Origin: Asaia bogorensis
Lineage (GTDB): Bacteria; Pseudomonadota; Alphaproteobacteria; Acetobacterales; Acetobacteraceae
Length of the DNA: 41,687 nucleotides
Direction: 5' to 3'
NCBI GenBank assembly: GCA_945873675.1
Contig: CAMCEP010000002.1
Span: 1 to 41,687 of the forward strand
Part shown: in pieces, positions 27,752 to 35,365 of the stretch
How the letters are laid out: each line of letters starts with the position of its first letter
Position numbering within the stretch: the first letter of the stretch is position 1
The notes under the pieces: generated by a model
What the model was told of the DNA's origin: nothing
The model's input: the letters and a program-made list of their open reading frames with translations, nothing else
The model's database searches: none
Program-made: the position numbers and the translations under genes

Positions 27752-28458
27752 TGCGGTCGCCCATGCCCGGAAGTGCTATGGGCTGAGCGAGCGCCGGGCA
27801 TGTCATCTGATCGGAATTCCCAGGCGGGTAGCGCGATATAAGCCTAGCCGTCCGGACGATACTCACCTGCGGCAGCGGTTGCGTGAGCTGGCAGCCGCGC
27901 GGCGGCCGGAAACGGGCGCTGCGGACCAGGGCGCCAATGGCGCTGCCACAAGGGCCGAACCAGCGCTGGTCGTTGGACTTTGTCTCTGACGCCTTTGGCT
28001 GTGGTCGGCGTTTCTGCATTCTGTGCGTGGTGGATGATTTCACGCGCGAATGCCTGGCGCTGGTGCCTGATACGTCGCTGTCGGGCGCCAGGGTGGCACG
28101 TGAGCTCGACATGATCGCGGCGATCCGTGGCAAGAAGCTGGCGGCGATCAGCGACAACGGCACGGAGCTGACATCGGCCTCGATCCTACGCTGGTCGCAA
28201 GAGCGGTAGGTGGAATGGCATTACATCGCGCCGGGCAAACCGACCCAGAATGCGTTCGTCGAAAGCTTCAACGGAAGGCTGCGCGATGAGTGCCTGAATG
28301 AGACTCTATTCACCTCCATGGCGCAGGCATGGGCCGTGCTGGCCACCTGGCGGCAGGACTTCAATACCATCAGGCCACACTCGAAACTGGGCGGGCTCAC
28401 CCCCGCCGAGATCGCCGGTCAACGGGGATGGGGGCATGCCCCATCCCCGTTGCCATAA
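27726..28458 (+). pseudogene. IS407-group orfB (DDE transposase), deleted and interrupted
   Basis: Three pieces in order: 27726 onward (HARKCYGLSERRACHLIGIPRRVARYKPS), a shift of frame near 27900 where about 40 codons of the usual sequence are missing, then PNQRWSLDFVSDAFGCGRRF and the DDE core with VVDDFTRE and ISDNGTE, then a TAG at 28207 where the family has Gln, and finally VEWHYIAPGKPTQNAFVESFNGRLRDECLN through SKLGGLTPAEIAGQ to 28458. The catalytic residues would be present, but no intact product is possible. Confidence 0.85.
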
Positions 28459-28653
28459 CCTCAACCATCAGCCATCAAAGCAGAGGAATCTCCGTATGAA
28501 TGGATACATTCAAGGGAGCACGTGAATGGCGGATGATGCAACGCAAAGAAACTCCGCTCCTCCGGGAGCGTCCAGACCGGCATGATATCACTCAGCCAAT
28601 CTCTTACATCTTTATTTTCGAGGAAGGGGTGCGTAACCATATCGAATATGTAT

Positions 28654-29190
28654 TTAACATTCTGTTTGCGAGTGATCCACCGCAACCAGCTCTTCAATCG
28701 GAAAGCGCAGATCAGTCGCCTGTCTTATGAGCATGCCTAGTACTGCCTGATCCAATTGGGGTTCACGCGCCAAGATCCAAAGATATCCCCTAGTTGGGCC
28801 TGCCACCATTGCCCAGCGGTAATGCTCATGATCAAGGGCGATAACATGATAGCCTCCAGCAAGCGGCCAAAAGAAACTGACTGAAAGGCTTGCTACATCC
28901 GATGGGCCTTGAAATGAGGCGCGGCCTTCAATTGAACGCTGGCGGCATTTTGCCCGATCAAAGCCCTTGTTAACCACCGCCACGACCCCATCCGGCCGGA
29001 TTGAATATATTGCCGATACATTTGTAAGGCCGCGCTCAAAACTATTCTCGATGCGCATGACAGCAAACCATTCGCCCATATAACGGCCGGCATCAAAGCC
29101 CGTCACGGCCTCAATACCCCTGGGTGGGCCCAGGCACCCTCCCAGCAGCAGCAGGGCAAGTAGGGTGAAGTGCCGCATTTGTTGCTTCAT
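28654..29190 (-). CDS. blc: Lipocalin family lipoprotein (Blc-like)
   Basis: A 178-residue outer-membrane lipocalin. It has a short signal sequence with lipobox LLGGC (Cys at about residue 19), the lipocalin G-x-W motif YMGEWFAVMRIENSFERGL, then NVSAIYSIRPDGVVAVVNKGF, and a late AGPTRGYLWILAREP strand. Blc-type proteins bind lysophospholipids or fatty acids under envelope stress. It follows the nuclease gene by only 6 nt on the same strand, so the two are probably co-transcribed. A second in-frame ATG at 29178 is a possible start. Confidence 0.9.
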   Translation of the reverse strand: MKQQMRHFTLLALLLLGGCLGPPRGIEAVTGFDAGRYMGEWFAVMRIENSFERGLTNVSAIYSIRPDGVVAVVNKGFDRAKCRQRSIEGRASFQGPSDVASLSVSFFWPLAGGYHVIALDHEHYRWAMVAGPTRGYLWILAREPQLDQAVLGMLIRQATDLRFPIEELVAVDHSQTEC

Positions 29191-29196
29191 TTCAGT

Positions 29197-29700
29197 TCAA
29201 CGCTCCCGCCGACGCGCACGCCAGTCCCAGGGCATTTCAAAACTGCCCTCCCAGAGCCCACGACGGGCACGCCGCGCTCGCTCTTCATCTTCAGCGTAAT
29301 CCGAGGAGAAACGCCGAAAGGCAACCGCCCACCCGTTAGCGACCATCCATTTGGAGATGTCTTCGCTCCCCTTAAGGCAAGTCGCGATGATACGGCCATA
29401 TCGATCCCGATCTAAAGGATGGCATCTGATGGAGCCGTTCGCTAAGCGCTCAGCCAGAACCAAGGCGGCGTGCTGTCCACAGCGCCAGGGGGTTTTATTC
29501 GGCGACAAGCACTCCTGTGAGCTCTCGGGCGCATCTATGCCGTGCAGGCGAATACGCTGCCCATGGATCTCAATTGTGTCGCCGTCTATGACGCTGGCAG
29601 CTCCAATAATTTCAGGTTGCGCCACTATAGGCGCAGCATATGCATCGGATGCGATTACGGCCAGGAAGCATAGGACCGCAATTTTTGCGGATAAATTCAT
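29197..29700 (-). CDS. Exported thermonuclease-family (SNase-like) protein
   Basis: A 167-residue staphylococcal-nuclease-like protein. The N-terminal signal peptide MNLSAKIAVLCFLAVIASDAYA is followed by the SNase core: VIDGDTIEIHGQRIRLHGIDAPE (calcium-binding Asp and catalytic Arg), RCGQHAALVLAERL, and CHPLDRDRYGRIIATC with the second catalytic Arg. Four cysteines suggest periplasmic disulfides. It is predicted to cleave DNA or RNA outside the cytoplasm. It is first gene of a two-gene unit with the lipocalin. It is not linked to T6SS by any visible motif, although it lies 2 kb from the operon end. Confidence 0.88.
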   Translation of the reverse strand: MNLSAKIAVLCFLAVIASDAYAAPIVAQPEIIGAASVIDGDTIEIHGQRIRLHGIDAPESSQECLSPNKTPWRCGQHAALVLAERLANGSIRCHPLDRDRYGRIIATCLKGSEDISKWMVANGWAVAFRRFSSDYAEDEERARRARRGLWEGSFEMPWDWRARRRER

Positions 29701-29853
29701 CGCCTAGGGGAGGTCTCGCTGCTTTTTACTTGAAGAGTACTTAACATAAGCGGCGTTATATTAGGAAATATATTTCCTACAATGAAAGCCAATATAGACG
29801 ACCTCTGATGCCAGCGAAGTGCCTGCGCGATGGTCTCGGTGTGTCCGTCGTCA

Positions 29854-29975
29854 AATGATTTGAGACTGATTGGCGTTCTGTGTAACGGAGTATCTGGCCC
29901 ATCTGCGGTTGCGATGAAGCGGCGGGTTGCTGATGCATCAAGCAGCGGTGCTGGATGATTCTGTGCGCTAATGCT
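29854..29975 (+). repeat. Repeat R2, left copy
   Basis: Matches the reverse complement of 41484-41596 at roughly 80% by eye, including TTGGCGTTCTGTGTA, CGGAGTATCTGGC and TGATGCATCAAGC. Read forwards, both copies give the same peptide fragments, LAFCV(T/A)EYLAHL and MHQAA(V/L)LD, broken by stops here, so it is probably the end of a decayed mobile-element gene. Confidence 0.75.
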
Positions 29976-30023
29976 AAACCGTAAGTACGTGGCCGATACC
30001 CATGAAATTGCGGAACAGAAAAA

Positions 30024-30129
30024 GCATCGGACAGGCAGTGCCGGTTTCTGGATTAGGGTAGGCACCCGGGGGGCTGGAAAAACTACCCCGGCTTGTGATG
30101 GGGTCAGAAAGCCCTTGCCAGATACGCGC
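30024..30129 (-). repeat. Dispersed repeat R1, copy 1
   Basis: About 105 bp. On the minus strand it reads through CTTTCTGACCCCATCACAAG, then CCGGGGTAGTTTTT and a C-rich run, to ATCCAGAAACCGGCACTGCC. Copies 2 (32051-32150) and 3 (40569-40655) lie on the plus strand. Identity to copy 3 over its first 52 bases is 45/52 by eye. Confidence 0.8.
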
Positions 30130-30180
30130 AGTTTTTTGGAGTTGATGGCTGGTCATCTCCGCTCTCCATGGCGTTCCGAT

Positions 30181-30230
30181 GAGCGAAAAATCCTCCGTTA
30201 CTCAAATCGCTAATTTAGTCCCATAGTTGC
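30181..30230 (-). repeat. Inverted repeat R3, left member
   Basis: The reverse complement contains GTAACGGAGG within about 50 bp resembling 31799-31848 (roughly three quarters of positions with one gap). The pair flanks the haloperoxidase-like gene. Confidence 0.6.
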
Positions 30231-30293
30231 TGACGCTGGACAGCGCAGATCGGTGCACTAACTTTGGTGGCATGAAGCGCGCGTCCCAGGGCG

Positions 30294-31676
30294 TCAGTTG
30301 CGGCCCGCGAAATGCGCCTGCGCGCGGCCCCAGACCGCTGCGGCGACGCGAAGCCCTACCTGCCGGCCCATCTGGTCCGACAGCATGAAATGCGCCTGTC
30401 CGAATACGCCCGAGAGCGCCATGTAGCGCTCCGCATCACCTAGCGTCGGCATTTCTATCATCACGGGCTGCGCCGGACCGTTGTCAAACATGAAGCCTCC
30501 GGCTGGCATCGTCATCTCGAACCCGAGCGCATCCGCGCCGGTATACCAGCGCAGCACCGCTGCACCAGCAGTCGCGAACGCGCTGTGTCCCGACACCTGG
30601 TCCGGCGAGGCGGCGTTCGGGCGATAGGGCATAAAGGCTTCCCCTTGGATGGACTGCGTGCCGCGTCCGCGACCGCCCCAGGCGCGCACCGTCTTGCCGC
30701 GGAACAGGTGCTGGATGACAGTCTGCGGCCGTCCGGCGCGGTAGTGGACCTTAGTTTCCATGGCGGCTACCGCCGTGTCATGCATCGCGTTGCCGAGTAG
30801 CATGAACAATCGCGCATCGTCGTCGAGTCCATGGTTGCGCTGCGCCGCGATGTGCCGCGCGAAGACGGCCCATTGTCCAGGCGGGGTGGGCGTCCCGGGA
30901 TTAAGCGTGAATAGCTCCGCGATGGCCTTCTGGGCATCGGTCAGATCGGCGCTGATGTCGAGTAGTTCCTGCGCCATCGCGCGCATCTCGTCCTCGGTAC
31001 CGGAAAGTGTCGGCGCGGTGGTAGGGCGGACAGCAGCTACATCCGCGGCGAAGGTGCGCACCCGGCCCCAATGCGCGGCTCTGAAAAAATTGGGCATCCC
31101 GTTGCTGCCGCTGGTAGGCTGGTGCAGCCTCCAGGCTACTAGGCGATCTGGTGGGTTCGGCGCGCTATAACGCGTCCAGTCGGAATAGGCGCCTGGACGA
31201 AGGTCGCCGCGCTGGTTCGAACCATCTGCATGCGCAGCGGCAAGTTCAAGTTCTGCAGCGCGGCGACCAATCGCGGCGGGGCTGCTATCCGGCGCAGCAG
31301 CGTTCGGCGCGACGGCACTGGCCGCGCGCAACGTTGCTTCGAAACGCTGACGTTCGCCGGGCATTAGGTCCACAAGCGTGTGAAAGGCCGCATGTGCGAT
31401 CGCTTCGCGCTTGTTGGCCTCCGTTCGCTCGGTCGCGGGGCGGCGCATGCCGGCATCCAAGTTGATGGCCGCTGCTTGCTCGTCATAGACTGACCAAGCG
31501 TCGTAGGTCGCACGGTGGACGACGGCGAGCATCCGCGCGATCACCAAGTCATTGCTCCGCGTTGCAATCGCCGCCTCGATCATCACTCGGTTCCACCGCG
31601 CGACATCAGTTTCCGCCTGCACGGCTCGCGCCAGCATCAGCGTAGCGCAGATTGCAACCAGTAACGAACGCGTCAT
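30294..31676 (-). CDS. Exported vanadium-dependent haloperoxidase / PAP2-superfamily protein
   Basis: A 460-residue exported protein with signal peptide MTRSLLVAICATLMLARAVQA. The PAP2/vanadium-haloperoxidase signature is readable: K-x6-RP at about K309-P317 (KVHYRAGRP), the SGHS motif at about 362-365 (QVSGHSAFATAG) with the catalytic His, and a third segment GQAHFMLSDQMGRQVG near 428. In the last segment the Arg usually preceding the second His is not at its standard position, so phosphatase versus haloperoxidase cannot be decided. A good ribosome site (GGAG) precedes the ATG. The gene is alone between inverted repeats (R1 and R3 on each side), which suggests it arrived as a cassette. An AT-rich leader at 31700-31790 probably carries its promoter. 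Confidence 0.85.
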   Translation of the reverse strand: MTRSLLVAICATLMLARAVQAETDVARWNRVMIEAAIATRSNDLVIARMLAVVHRATYDAWSVYDEQAAAINLDAGMRRPATERTEANKREAIAHAAFHTLVDLMPGERQRFEATLRAASAVAPNAAAPDSSPAAIGRRAAELELAAAHADGSNQRGDLRPGAYSDWTRYSAPNPPDRLVAWRLHQPTSGSNGMPNFFRAAHWGRVRTFAADVAAVRPTTAPTLSGTEDEMRAMAQELLDISADLTDAQKAIAELFTLNPGTPTPPGQWAVFARHIAAQRNHGLDDDARLFMLLGNAMHDTAVAAMETKVHYRAGRPQTVIQHLFRGKTVRAWGGRGRGTQSIQGEAFMPYRPNAASPDQVSGHSAFATAGAAVLRWYTGADALGFEMTMPAGGFMFDNGPAQPVMIEMPTLGDAERYMALSGVFGQAHFMLSDQMGRQVGLRVAAAVWGRAQAHFAGRN

Positions 31677-31798
31677 GGTGCTTCTTCTCCCGTTTAGCCC
31701 GAGAATTTCACAACATATTTTTTGACTTCTTGCGGACTATTCTCAATATTTAAAGTAGTTTGCCCCAAACTATACTTGTTGGCAATTGTGCGGCGTAA

Positions 31799-31848
31799 GC
31801 ACCTAAGGAACCAAGTTGGCGGATTTAGTAACGGAGGCTTTGTGGCTC
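31799..31848 (+). repeat. Inverted repeat R3, right member
   Basis: Contains GGATTTAGTAACGGAGG; pairs with 30181-30230 on the other side of the haloperoxidase-like gene. Confidence 0.6.
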
Positions 31849-32050
31849 AGCGTTGAGGCTCCAAGCCGTTAGCCACCTGGTAACTGCCCCATCACACCCG
31901 CCCAAAAAAAAGCAACGCAACTGCAACAATAATTGAAAAACTCCACAGCCTCGTTGAACCGTATTTTACACGGCAGGCGGTAACGGGCGCAGTCTCCCCG
32001 GCACGTAGGTCCCAAAGCGGGCATCCCAGTACCCGGCTCCTAAAAAGCCA

Positions 32051-32150
32051 CGGGAACTGGCGGGACTTTTCTGACCGCATCGCGTGCCGCGGTGTATTTT
32101 TCAGCCCCCGGGGGCCTACGTCATCCAGAAACCTGCACTGCCAGTCTGAT
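32051..32150 (+). repeat. Dispersed repeat R1, copy 2
   Basis: Reads CTTTTCTGACCGCATC, a diverged middle with GTGCCGCGGTGTATTTTTCAG, the C/G-rich run and ATCCAGAAACCTGCACTGCC, colinear with copy 1. It is inverted relative to copy 1 and in the same direction as copy 3. Confidence 0.78.
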
Positions 32151-32426
32151 CCGAGGATTACAATAACATCCACCCAAATTCAGGTTCGCGCATGCGCTCG
32201 CCACGTGAGTTCAAAGCAAGGAAGTTACCTAACCAAGCCCAGTGTACGGTTCACCAGGGGCAAGTCGAAGGCTATGTTTCACGAAGCACGGATATCTTGG
32301 TGGTCTTATGGCGAAGCCGCAGGATGTCCAACGATTGCAAAGGCCGCCGGATTGCCGTTACATTAATTTATAGCCAGACAGGCTATTCGTTCGGAGAGTT
32401 TCTATCATCGGACGAAACCCTCTCAA

Positions 32427-32432
32427 AAGGAG
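32427..32432 (+). promoter_or_regulatory. Shine-Dalgarno that fixes the start at 32441
   Basis: AAGGAG lies 8 nt before ATG 32441. The open frame runs back to 32192, but only this ATG has a ribosome site and is followed by a signal peptide. Confidence 0.8.
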
Positions 32433-32440
32433 ACCTAGAT

Positions 32441-33025
32441 ATGCTTGGTGTTTATCTTAGGATGCTTAGTGCCGTTCTGGCCCTGTCCGTTTCGGGCGGA
32501 GCCTCCTTCGCCCAGACCACCGTAGTTAACCGAGCTGCGACTCAGGCTGCGGCTATTGAGTTGCGTGAGGCCCTCGCCGCCCAGCGCGCCTGGTGCGATG
32601 CCCTCGTCAGCATCAGCACAACCCATGCGCGCCAGGGAGGGCCGGCAGCCAGGGCCCTAGCCGAGCGGGTGATCGACGCTGCCTACGGCTATCAGATGGG
32701 TGCCGTGCTGTTCAAACCGACCTTGACGGTGGCTCCGCAGACCTTCCGCCCCACTCGCGCTGGTGCGCTGGCCTATTTCGTCGGCGGCGATACGGCTTTC
32801 CCGAACGACAAGGGCTTCGCCCTTGGCGGCTGGACGAAGTGTGAAATCGCCAACAACGCCATCTTCATCAATGGCAACACCGCCACGACCATAGGCAATG
32901 TCAGCATCACGGGCCCGAACGGCGCGGTGACCACGGTCGACAAGACTTGGGTGTTCGTGAAAGACGATGCTGGGAACCTGCGCATCATCGTCCATCACTC
33001 GTCGCTGCCCCACCGTCCGAACTGA
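32441..33025 (+). CDS. Exported SnoaL-like (NTF2-fold) protein of unknown substrate
   Basis: A 194-residue protein with signal peptide MLGVYLRMLSAVLALSVSGGASFA ending before QTTVV. The mature part has a helical ELREALAAQRAWCDALVSIS start, a long middle with VIDAAYGYQMGAVLFKPTLT and AYFVGGD, and a final beta-rich half ending DKTWVFVKDDAGNLRIIVHHSSLPH, typical of SnoaL-like/NTF2-fold proteins. Proteins of this pattern are sometimes named phosphoribosyl-AMP cyclohydrolase in databases; I see no support for that activity. It is probably periplasmic. It is followed by a perfect hairpin (33039-33064). Confidence 0.72.
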   Translation: MLGVYLRMLSAVLALSVSGGASFAQTTVVNRAATQAAAIELREALAAQRAWCDALVSISTTHARQGGPAARALAERVIDAAYGYQMGAVLFKPTLTVAPQTFRPTRAGALAYFVGGDTAFPNDKGFALGGWTKCEIANNAIFINGNTATTIGNVSITGPNGAVTTVDKTWVFVKDDAGNLRIIVHHSSLPHRPN

Positions 33026-33038
33026 TCGGCAGCCCAGT

Positions 33039-33064
33039 GGCCGAGGTTGCTCAGGCAACCTCGG
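33039..33064 (+). terminator. Perfect 11-bp hairpin after the SnoaL-like gene
   Basis: GCCGAGGTTGC - TCAG - GCAACCTCGGC, 13 nt after the stop at 33025. It is a strong stem with no following T-run, so it is either a weak intrinsic terminator or an mRNA 3' end stabiliser. Confidence 0.7.
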
Positions 33065-33071
33065 CTATCGT

Positions 33072-33107
33072 CTCAGGCCGCTGTCATCAGGCCGCTGTCA
33101 TCAGGCC
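33072..33107. repeat. 14-nt tandem repeat, 2.5 copies
   Basis: TCAGGCCGCTGTCA occurs twice in tandem, followed by a partial third copy (TCAGGCC), just after the hairpin. Confidence 0.85.
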
Positions 33108-33369
33108 CTATCCTAAACTGCAATTTCTGATTCTGAGGATCAAAGGCGCTTCTTCTCAGTAAAATATGGGAATGAGCTGGTATCGCAGTGAATCCTGCCC
33201 TTGATCTCGCGGTAAATGCCTGAGGCTTTGCGGTCTACTGTAGGAAAGTGTTGCTTGGCACGAGATTTCCGCAGGCCAAAACGTCACCAAGGTTTCTTGC
33301 TCCCACCGGCCACCTCAGCTTTGGTGTCAAAAAAATTCTAATTACAAAGCCCCTTAACCACAGGATGGC

Positions 33370-33490
33370 GTTACGAACTCGAATACTGTGTGTCGGGCTT
33401 AAAGAAGAATTCTCGGGGCATTCACTTCCTCTTGGCCCTGGCGTTTATCTGGTGAGGGCGGGAACATCTATCCGACGTACCAGCGGCTGA
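33370..33490 (+). pseudogene. Possible tyrosine-recombinase C-terminal remnant
   Basis: The frame reads GLKEEFSGHSLPLG, then LVRAGTS. Tyrosine recombinases often show an SGHSLRxG motif followed by LxxAG(T/A)S; here the catalytic Arg is Pro. It is open from about 33248 but only this part resembles the family. It overlaps the 3' end of the TPR gene on the other strand, so chance similarity is possible. Confidence 0.35.
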
Positions 33491-34599
33491 TTATCCCGTG
33501 GGCTCATCCAGAAATACAGGTTGGCGATCTCTGGGTAGTTCTCAAAGGTCAGCGCGTTAACGCGTGCGATCTTTTCTTTTTCGACCGCGGCCTGCTCATC
33601 GCCACGCTCTCGCAGTAGCCGCGCCCAGTAAGAATAAGCGCCGGCAGAACTAGGGTGTTCGCGCGTCGCGCGCTTGTACGCCGCCTCAGCCCCATCCAGG
33701 TCTCCAAGGGCCCAAAGCGCGGTGCCCAAGGTATTCAGGATCGCCTCCTGTAGGGAGGCGGAGCGCCTGCTATTGATGGAGAGACGCTGTCTCAGGCCAC
33801 CAGCGATAAGGGGCGTCAAAAGGTCTATGGCTTCCTGATATCTGTCGCGCTCCACGTGGATGAACGCAAGGTTGATGCGTCCTACGGCGAAGCCGGGATT
33901 CCAATCAAAGGAAAGGCGGAAGCGCCGTTCGGCCTCGGCAAAGTCATTGTTCAACAGCGCCACGATGCCAAGCAGGTTCTGCAGGAAGGAGCGTTCCTCA
34001 AGCAACTCAGCCCTCAGTGGCCGGCTCAACTCGCGCTCGGCGAGCTGCACCACAGTACTATAGTCCTTTCCGCCGCTGGCGCTGATCTGGTTGAAATGAA
34101 ACAATGCAGATCTATAAGGGTGCACCCGCTCCATGGTATCGTGCGCGGCTTGTCGCAGAAGCCGCTCCGTGTCGCCCTTCTCGCTAAGGTCGAGCGAGAA
34201 GGCACCGGAATAGGCGGAGGAGGAGTTGATTAGAAGGCGCTCCCGCTCTCCAGGCGCGCTTGTGACGATGGCGCCGGTGATGCGCGTGCGATCTAGCCCG
34301 AGGAGATCCTGCAACGCCACAGTGAAGTTATCTAGTCGCAACGAACTGGCTATGACGCCAACGATCGTGGGCTGCCGGGCCGAGCGCATCGACTGCGACT
34401 GCAGCAGTGAGCGTGTCTGGTTTATCGTTTCAAGTTCATGGACAAAGATCCGCTCGGCCACATCCTCGGTATAGCCGGTCCGCGCCACAGCGGCAGGCAC
34501 GTCAATCTGCACGGCCACGGTCTCTGCGTTGACCACCGCGTCAGCGGTCAACAATCCAAAAATCATGGCGATAGCCGTTACGATTGATATGGGGTCCAC
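33445..34599 (-). CDS. Exported TPR-repeat protein of unknown function
   Basis: Start GTG 34599, chosen because AGGAG at 34607-34611 lies 7 nt upstream; a TTG at 34638 would add 13 residues before the signal peptide. The 384-residue protein begins with a hydrophobic export signal (ISIVTAIAMIFGLLTADAVVNA). The first ~200 residues hold no recognised domain. TPR-like helices follow from about residue 195 (FLQNLLGIVALLNNDFAEAE, then AVGRINLAFIHVERDRYQEA, then ILNTLGTALWALGDLDGAE), ending with SSAGAYSYWARLLRERGDEQ. It is probably periplasmic, acting in protein-protein contact. It lies 140 nt downstream of the 207-residue protein gene on the same strand; co-transcription with that gene is likely. 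Confidence 0.75.
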   Translation of the reverse strand: MDPISIVTAIAMIFGLLTADAVVNAETVAVQIDVPAAVARTGYTEDVAERIFVHELETINQTRSLLQSQSMRSARQPTIVGVIASSLRLDNFTVALQDLLGLDRTRITGAIVTSAPGERERLLINSSSAYSGAFSLDLSEKGDTERLLRQAAHDTMERVHPYRSALFHFNQISASGGKDYSTVVQLAERELSRPLRAELLEERSFLQNLLGIVALLNNDFAEAERRFRLSFDWNPGFAVGRINLAFIHVERDRYQEAIDLLTPLIAGGLRQRLSINSRRSASLQEAILNTLGTALWALGDLDGAEAAYKRATREHPSSAGAYSYWARLLRERGDEQAAVEKEKIARVNALTFENYPEIANLYFWMSPRDNQPLVRRIDVPALTR

Positions 34600-34606
34600 G
34601 CCAGTT

Positions 34607-34611
34607 CTCCT
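34607..34611 (-). promoter_or_regulatory. Shine-Dalgarno that fixes the TPR gene start
   Basis: AGGAG on the minus strand, 7 nt before GTG 34599. It favours GTG 34599 over TTG 34638. Confidence 0.65.
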
Positions 34612-34741
34612 GTCCGCCGTAAAATTATTTACATTCAAATGGCGCGATCCGCGACATGCGAGTGCAGTTTTATGCGCTCTGCCTGCCCGCTTTGCACATC
34701 ATCGCCGATCATTTCCAGTTTCGTTGAGTTGGGTGCGGCGT

Positions 34742-35365
34742 TCAGCGCTGTAAGCTTTGGCGGAGTGCCTCCAGCATGCGCCGATCGGCAACGTCCATTG
34801 GGCGTTCCCGCGCCGCGAGCACATAGCGGACGGACGGCCAGGGACGCACCGTGATCTCCAGCATCTCTACCTGGTAGAGCCCGCCCTCGCCAGCTTCGAG
34901 CACGGTCTGCACGATACGCCGGTGCGCGATGGCGCGCAGGCCGGAATAGCTGCTTTTATGCAGGGTCAGCGCGCGCGCCGCGCGGGCATAATCCGCCGCG
35001 GACGGCTCGCGTGAGGCGACGAAGCGGTATCGCACATCAGGCAGCAGCCCACCGCCTGCCTCGATTTCGGTCAGTGATAGCCCGGCAGCCTGCATCATCG
35101 CGATGAAGGCTAGGTCGCTTTCCCCCAGGCGTTCCGGCACGAAATCGAAGGGTGCTTCCGCCAGCACAAAGGACCACGCGGTGCGCAGCGTCGCGCTGGC
35201 CCCGTCAAGAGCGCTGCCGAAACCGTTGCTGACCGCAGTCGCGGCATCGGAGAGCCATCCTCGGGATGGCTCTCCCTCGGCCTGCGCGGCCGACGGCGTA
35301 GCAGCGAACAACCAGCAGGCAAGCGGCAGCGCCAGCAGGTTGAGAGACCTTCGGGACAGGTGCAT
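34742..35365 (-). CDS. Small exported protein of unknown function
   Basis: A 207-residue protein from ATG 35365 (GTG 35368 is an alternative). Its ATG overlaps the TGA of the PstS-like gene by one base, so translation is coupled. Signal peptide: LNLLALPLACWLFAATPSAAQA. The mature protein has no domain I recognise. There is an amphipathic GWLSDAATAVSNGFGSALDGA segment, LGESDLAFIAMMQAAGLSLTEIEA, and a final beta-alpha region ending DVADRRMLEALRQSLQR. It is a periplasmic member of the leftward operon; the coupling suggests a function with the PstS-like protein. Confidence 0.72.
   Translation of the reverse strand: MHLSRRSLNLLALPLACWLFAATPSAAQAEGEPSRGWLSDAATAVSNGFGSALDGASATLRTAWSFVLAEAPFDFVPERLGESDLAFIAMMQAAGLSLTEIEAGGGLLPDVRYRFVASREPSAADYARAARALTLHKSSYSGLRAIAHRRIVQTVLEAGEGGLYQVEMLEITVRPWPSVRYVLAARERPMDVADRRMLEALRQSLQR

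Larger units (their letters stand above)
27394..28525 (+). mobile_element. Decayed IS3-family (IS407-group) insertion sequence
   Basis: Inverted ends are visible: TGACGTGCTC at 27394-27403 and GAGCACGTGA at 28516-28525 (9 of 10 bases pair). Between them lie orfA and orfB with IS407-type protein patterns. The span, about 1.13 kb, is shorter than the usual ~1.2-1.25 kb, which agrees with an internal deletion in orfB. I find no convincing target duplication at the two edges. The element lies 80 nt after pppA and cannot make an intact transposase (see the two pseudogene entries). Confidence 0.85.
29701..30293. other. Non-coding stretch holding repeat copies
   Basis: No gene is supported. The stretch holds one copy of the paired repeat R2 (29854-29975), copy 1 of the dispersed repeat R1 (30024-30129, minus orientation) and the left member of the inverted pair R3 (30181-30230). 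The short open frames here are by-products of those repeats. Confidence 0.7.
31677..32440. other. Intergenic stretch with repeat copies, upstream of the SnoaL-like gene
   Basis: No gene is supported. It contains the AT-rich leader of the leftward haloperoxidase gene (31700-31790), the right member of R3 (31799-31848) and copy 2 of R1 (32051-32150). The remaining ~290 bp to 32440 should contain the promoter of the SnoaL-like gene, but I see no clear -35/-10 pair. Confidence 0.6.

Noticed and set aside
27390..28529. Target-site duplication around the insertion sequence
   Set aside because: The bases just outside the two ends (ACTGT and ATGGC) do not match at 3-5 bp.
28500..28730. Plus-strand 76-aa frame between the IS and the lipocalin gene
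   Set aside because: It starts inside the IS right end and overlaps the lipocalin 3' end; no recognisable pattern.
30024..30129. Protein-coding reading of repeat R1 (shared peptide IWQGLSDP)
   Set aside because: Copies 1 and 3 share this peptide, but neither has a ribosome site or a conserved frame end; nucleotide conservation is enough to explain it.
31892..32173. Minus-strand 93-aa frame
   Set aside because: It runs through repeat R1 copy 2 and has no ribosome site; the repeat explains its apparent conservation.
32192..32440. N-terminal extension of the SnoaL-like gene to 32192
   Set aside because: The AAGGAG and signal peptide at 32441 define the start; the extension has neither.
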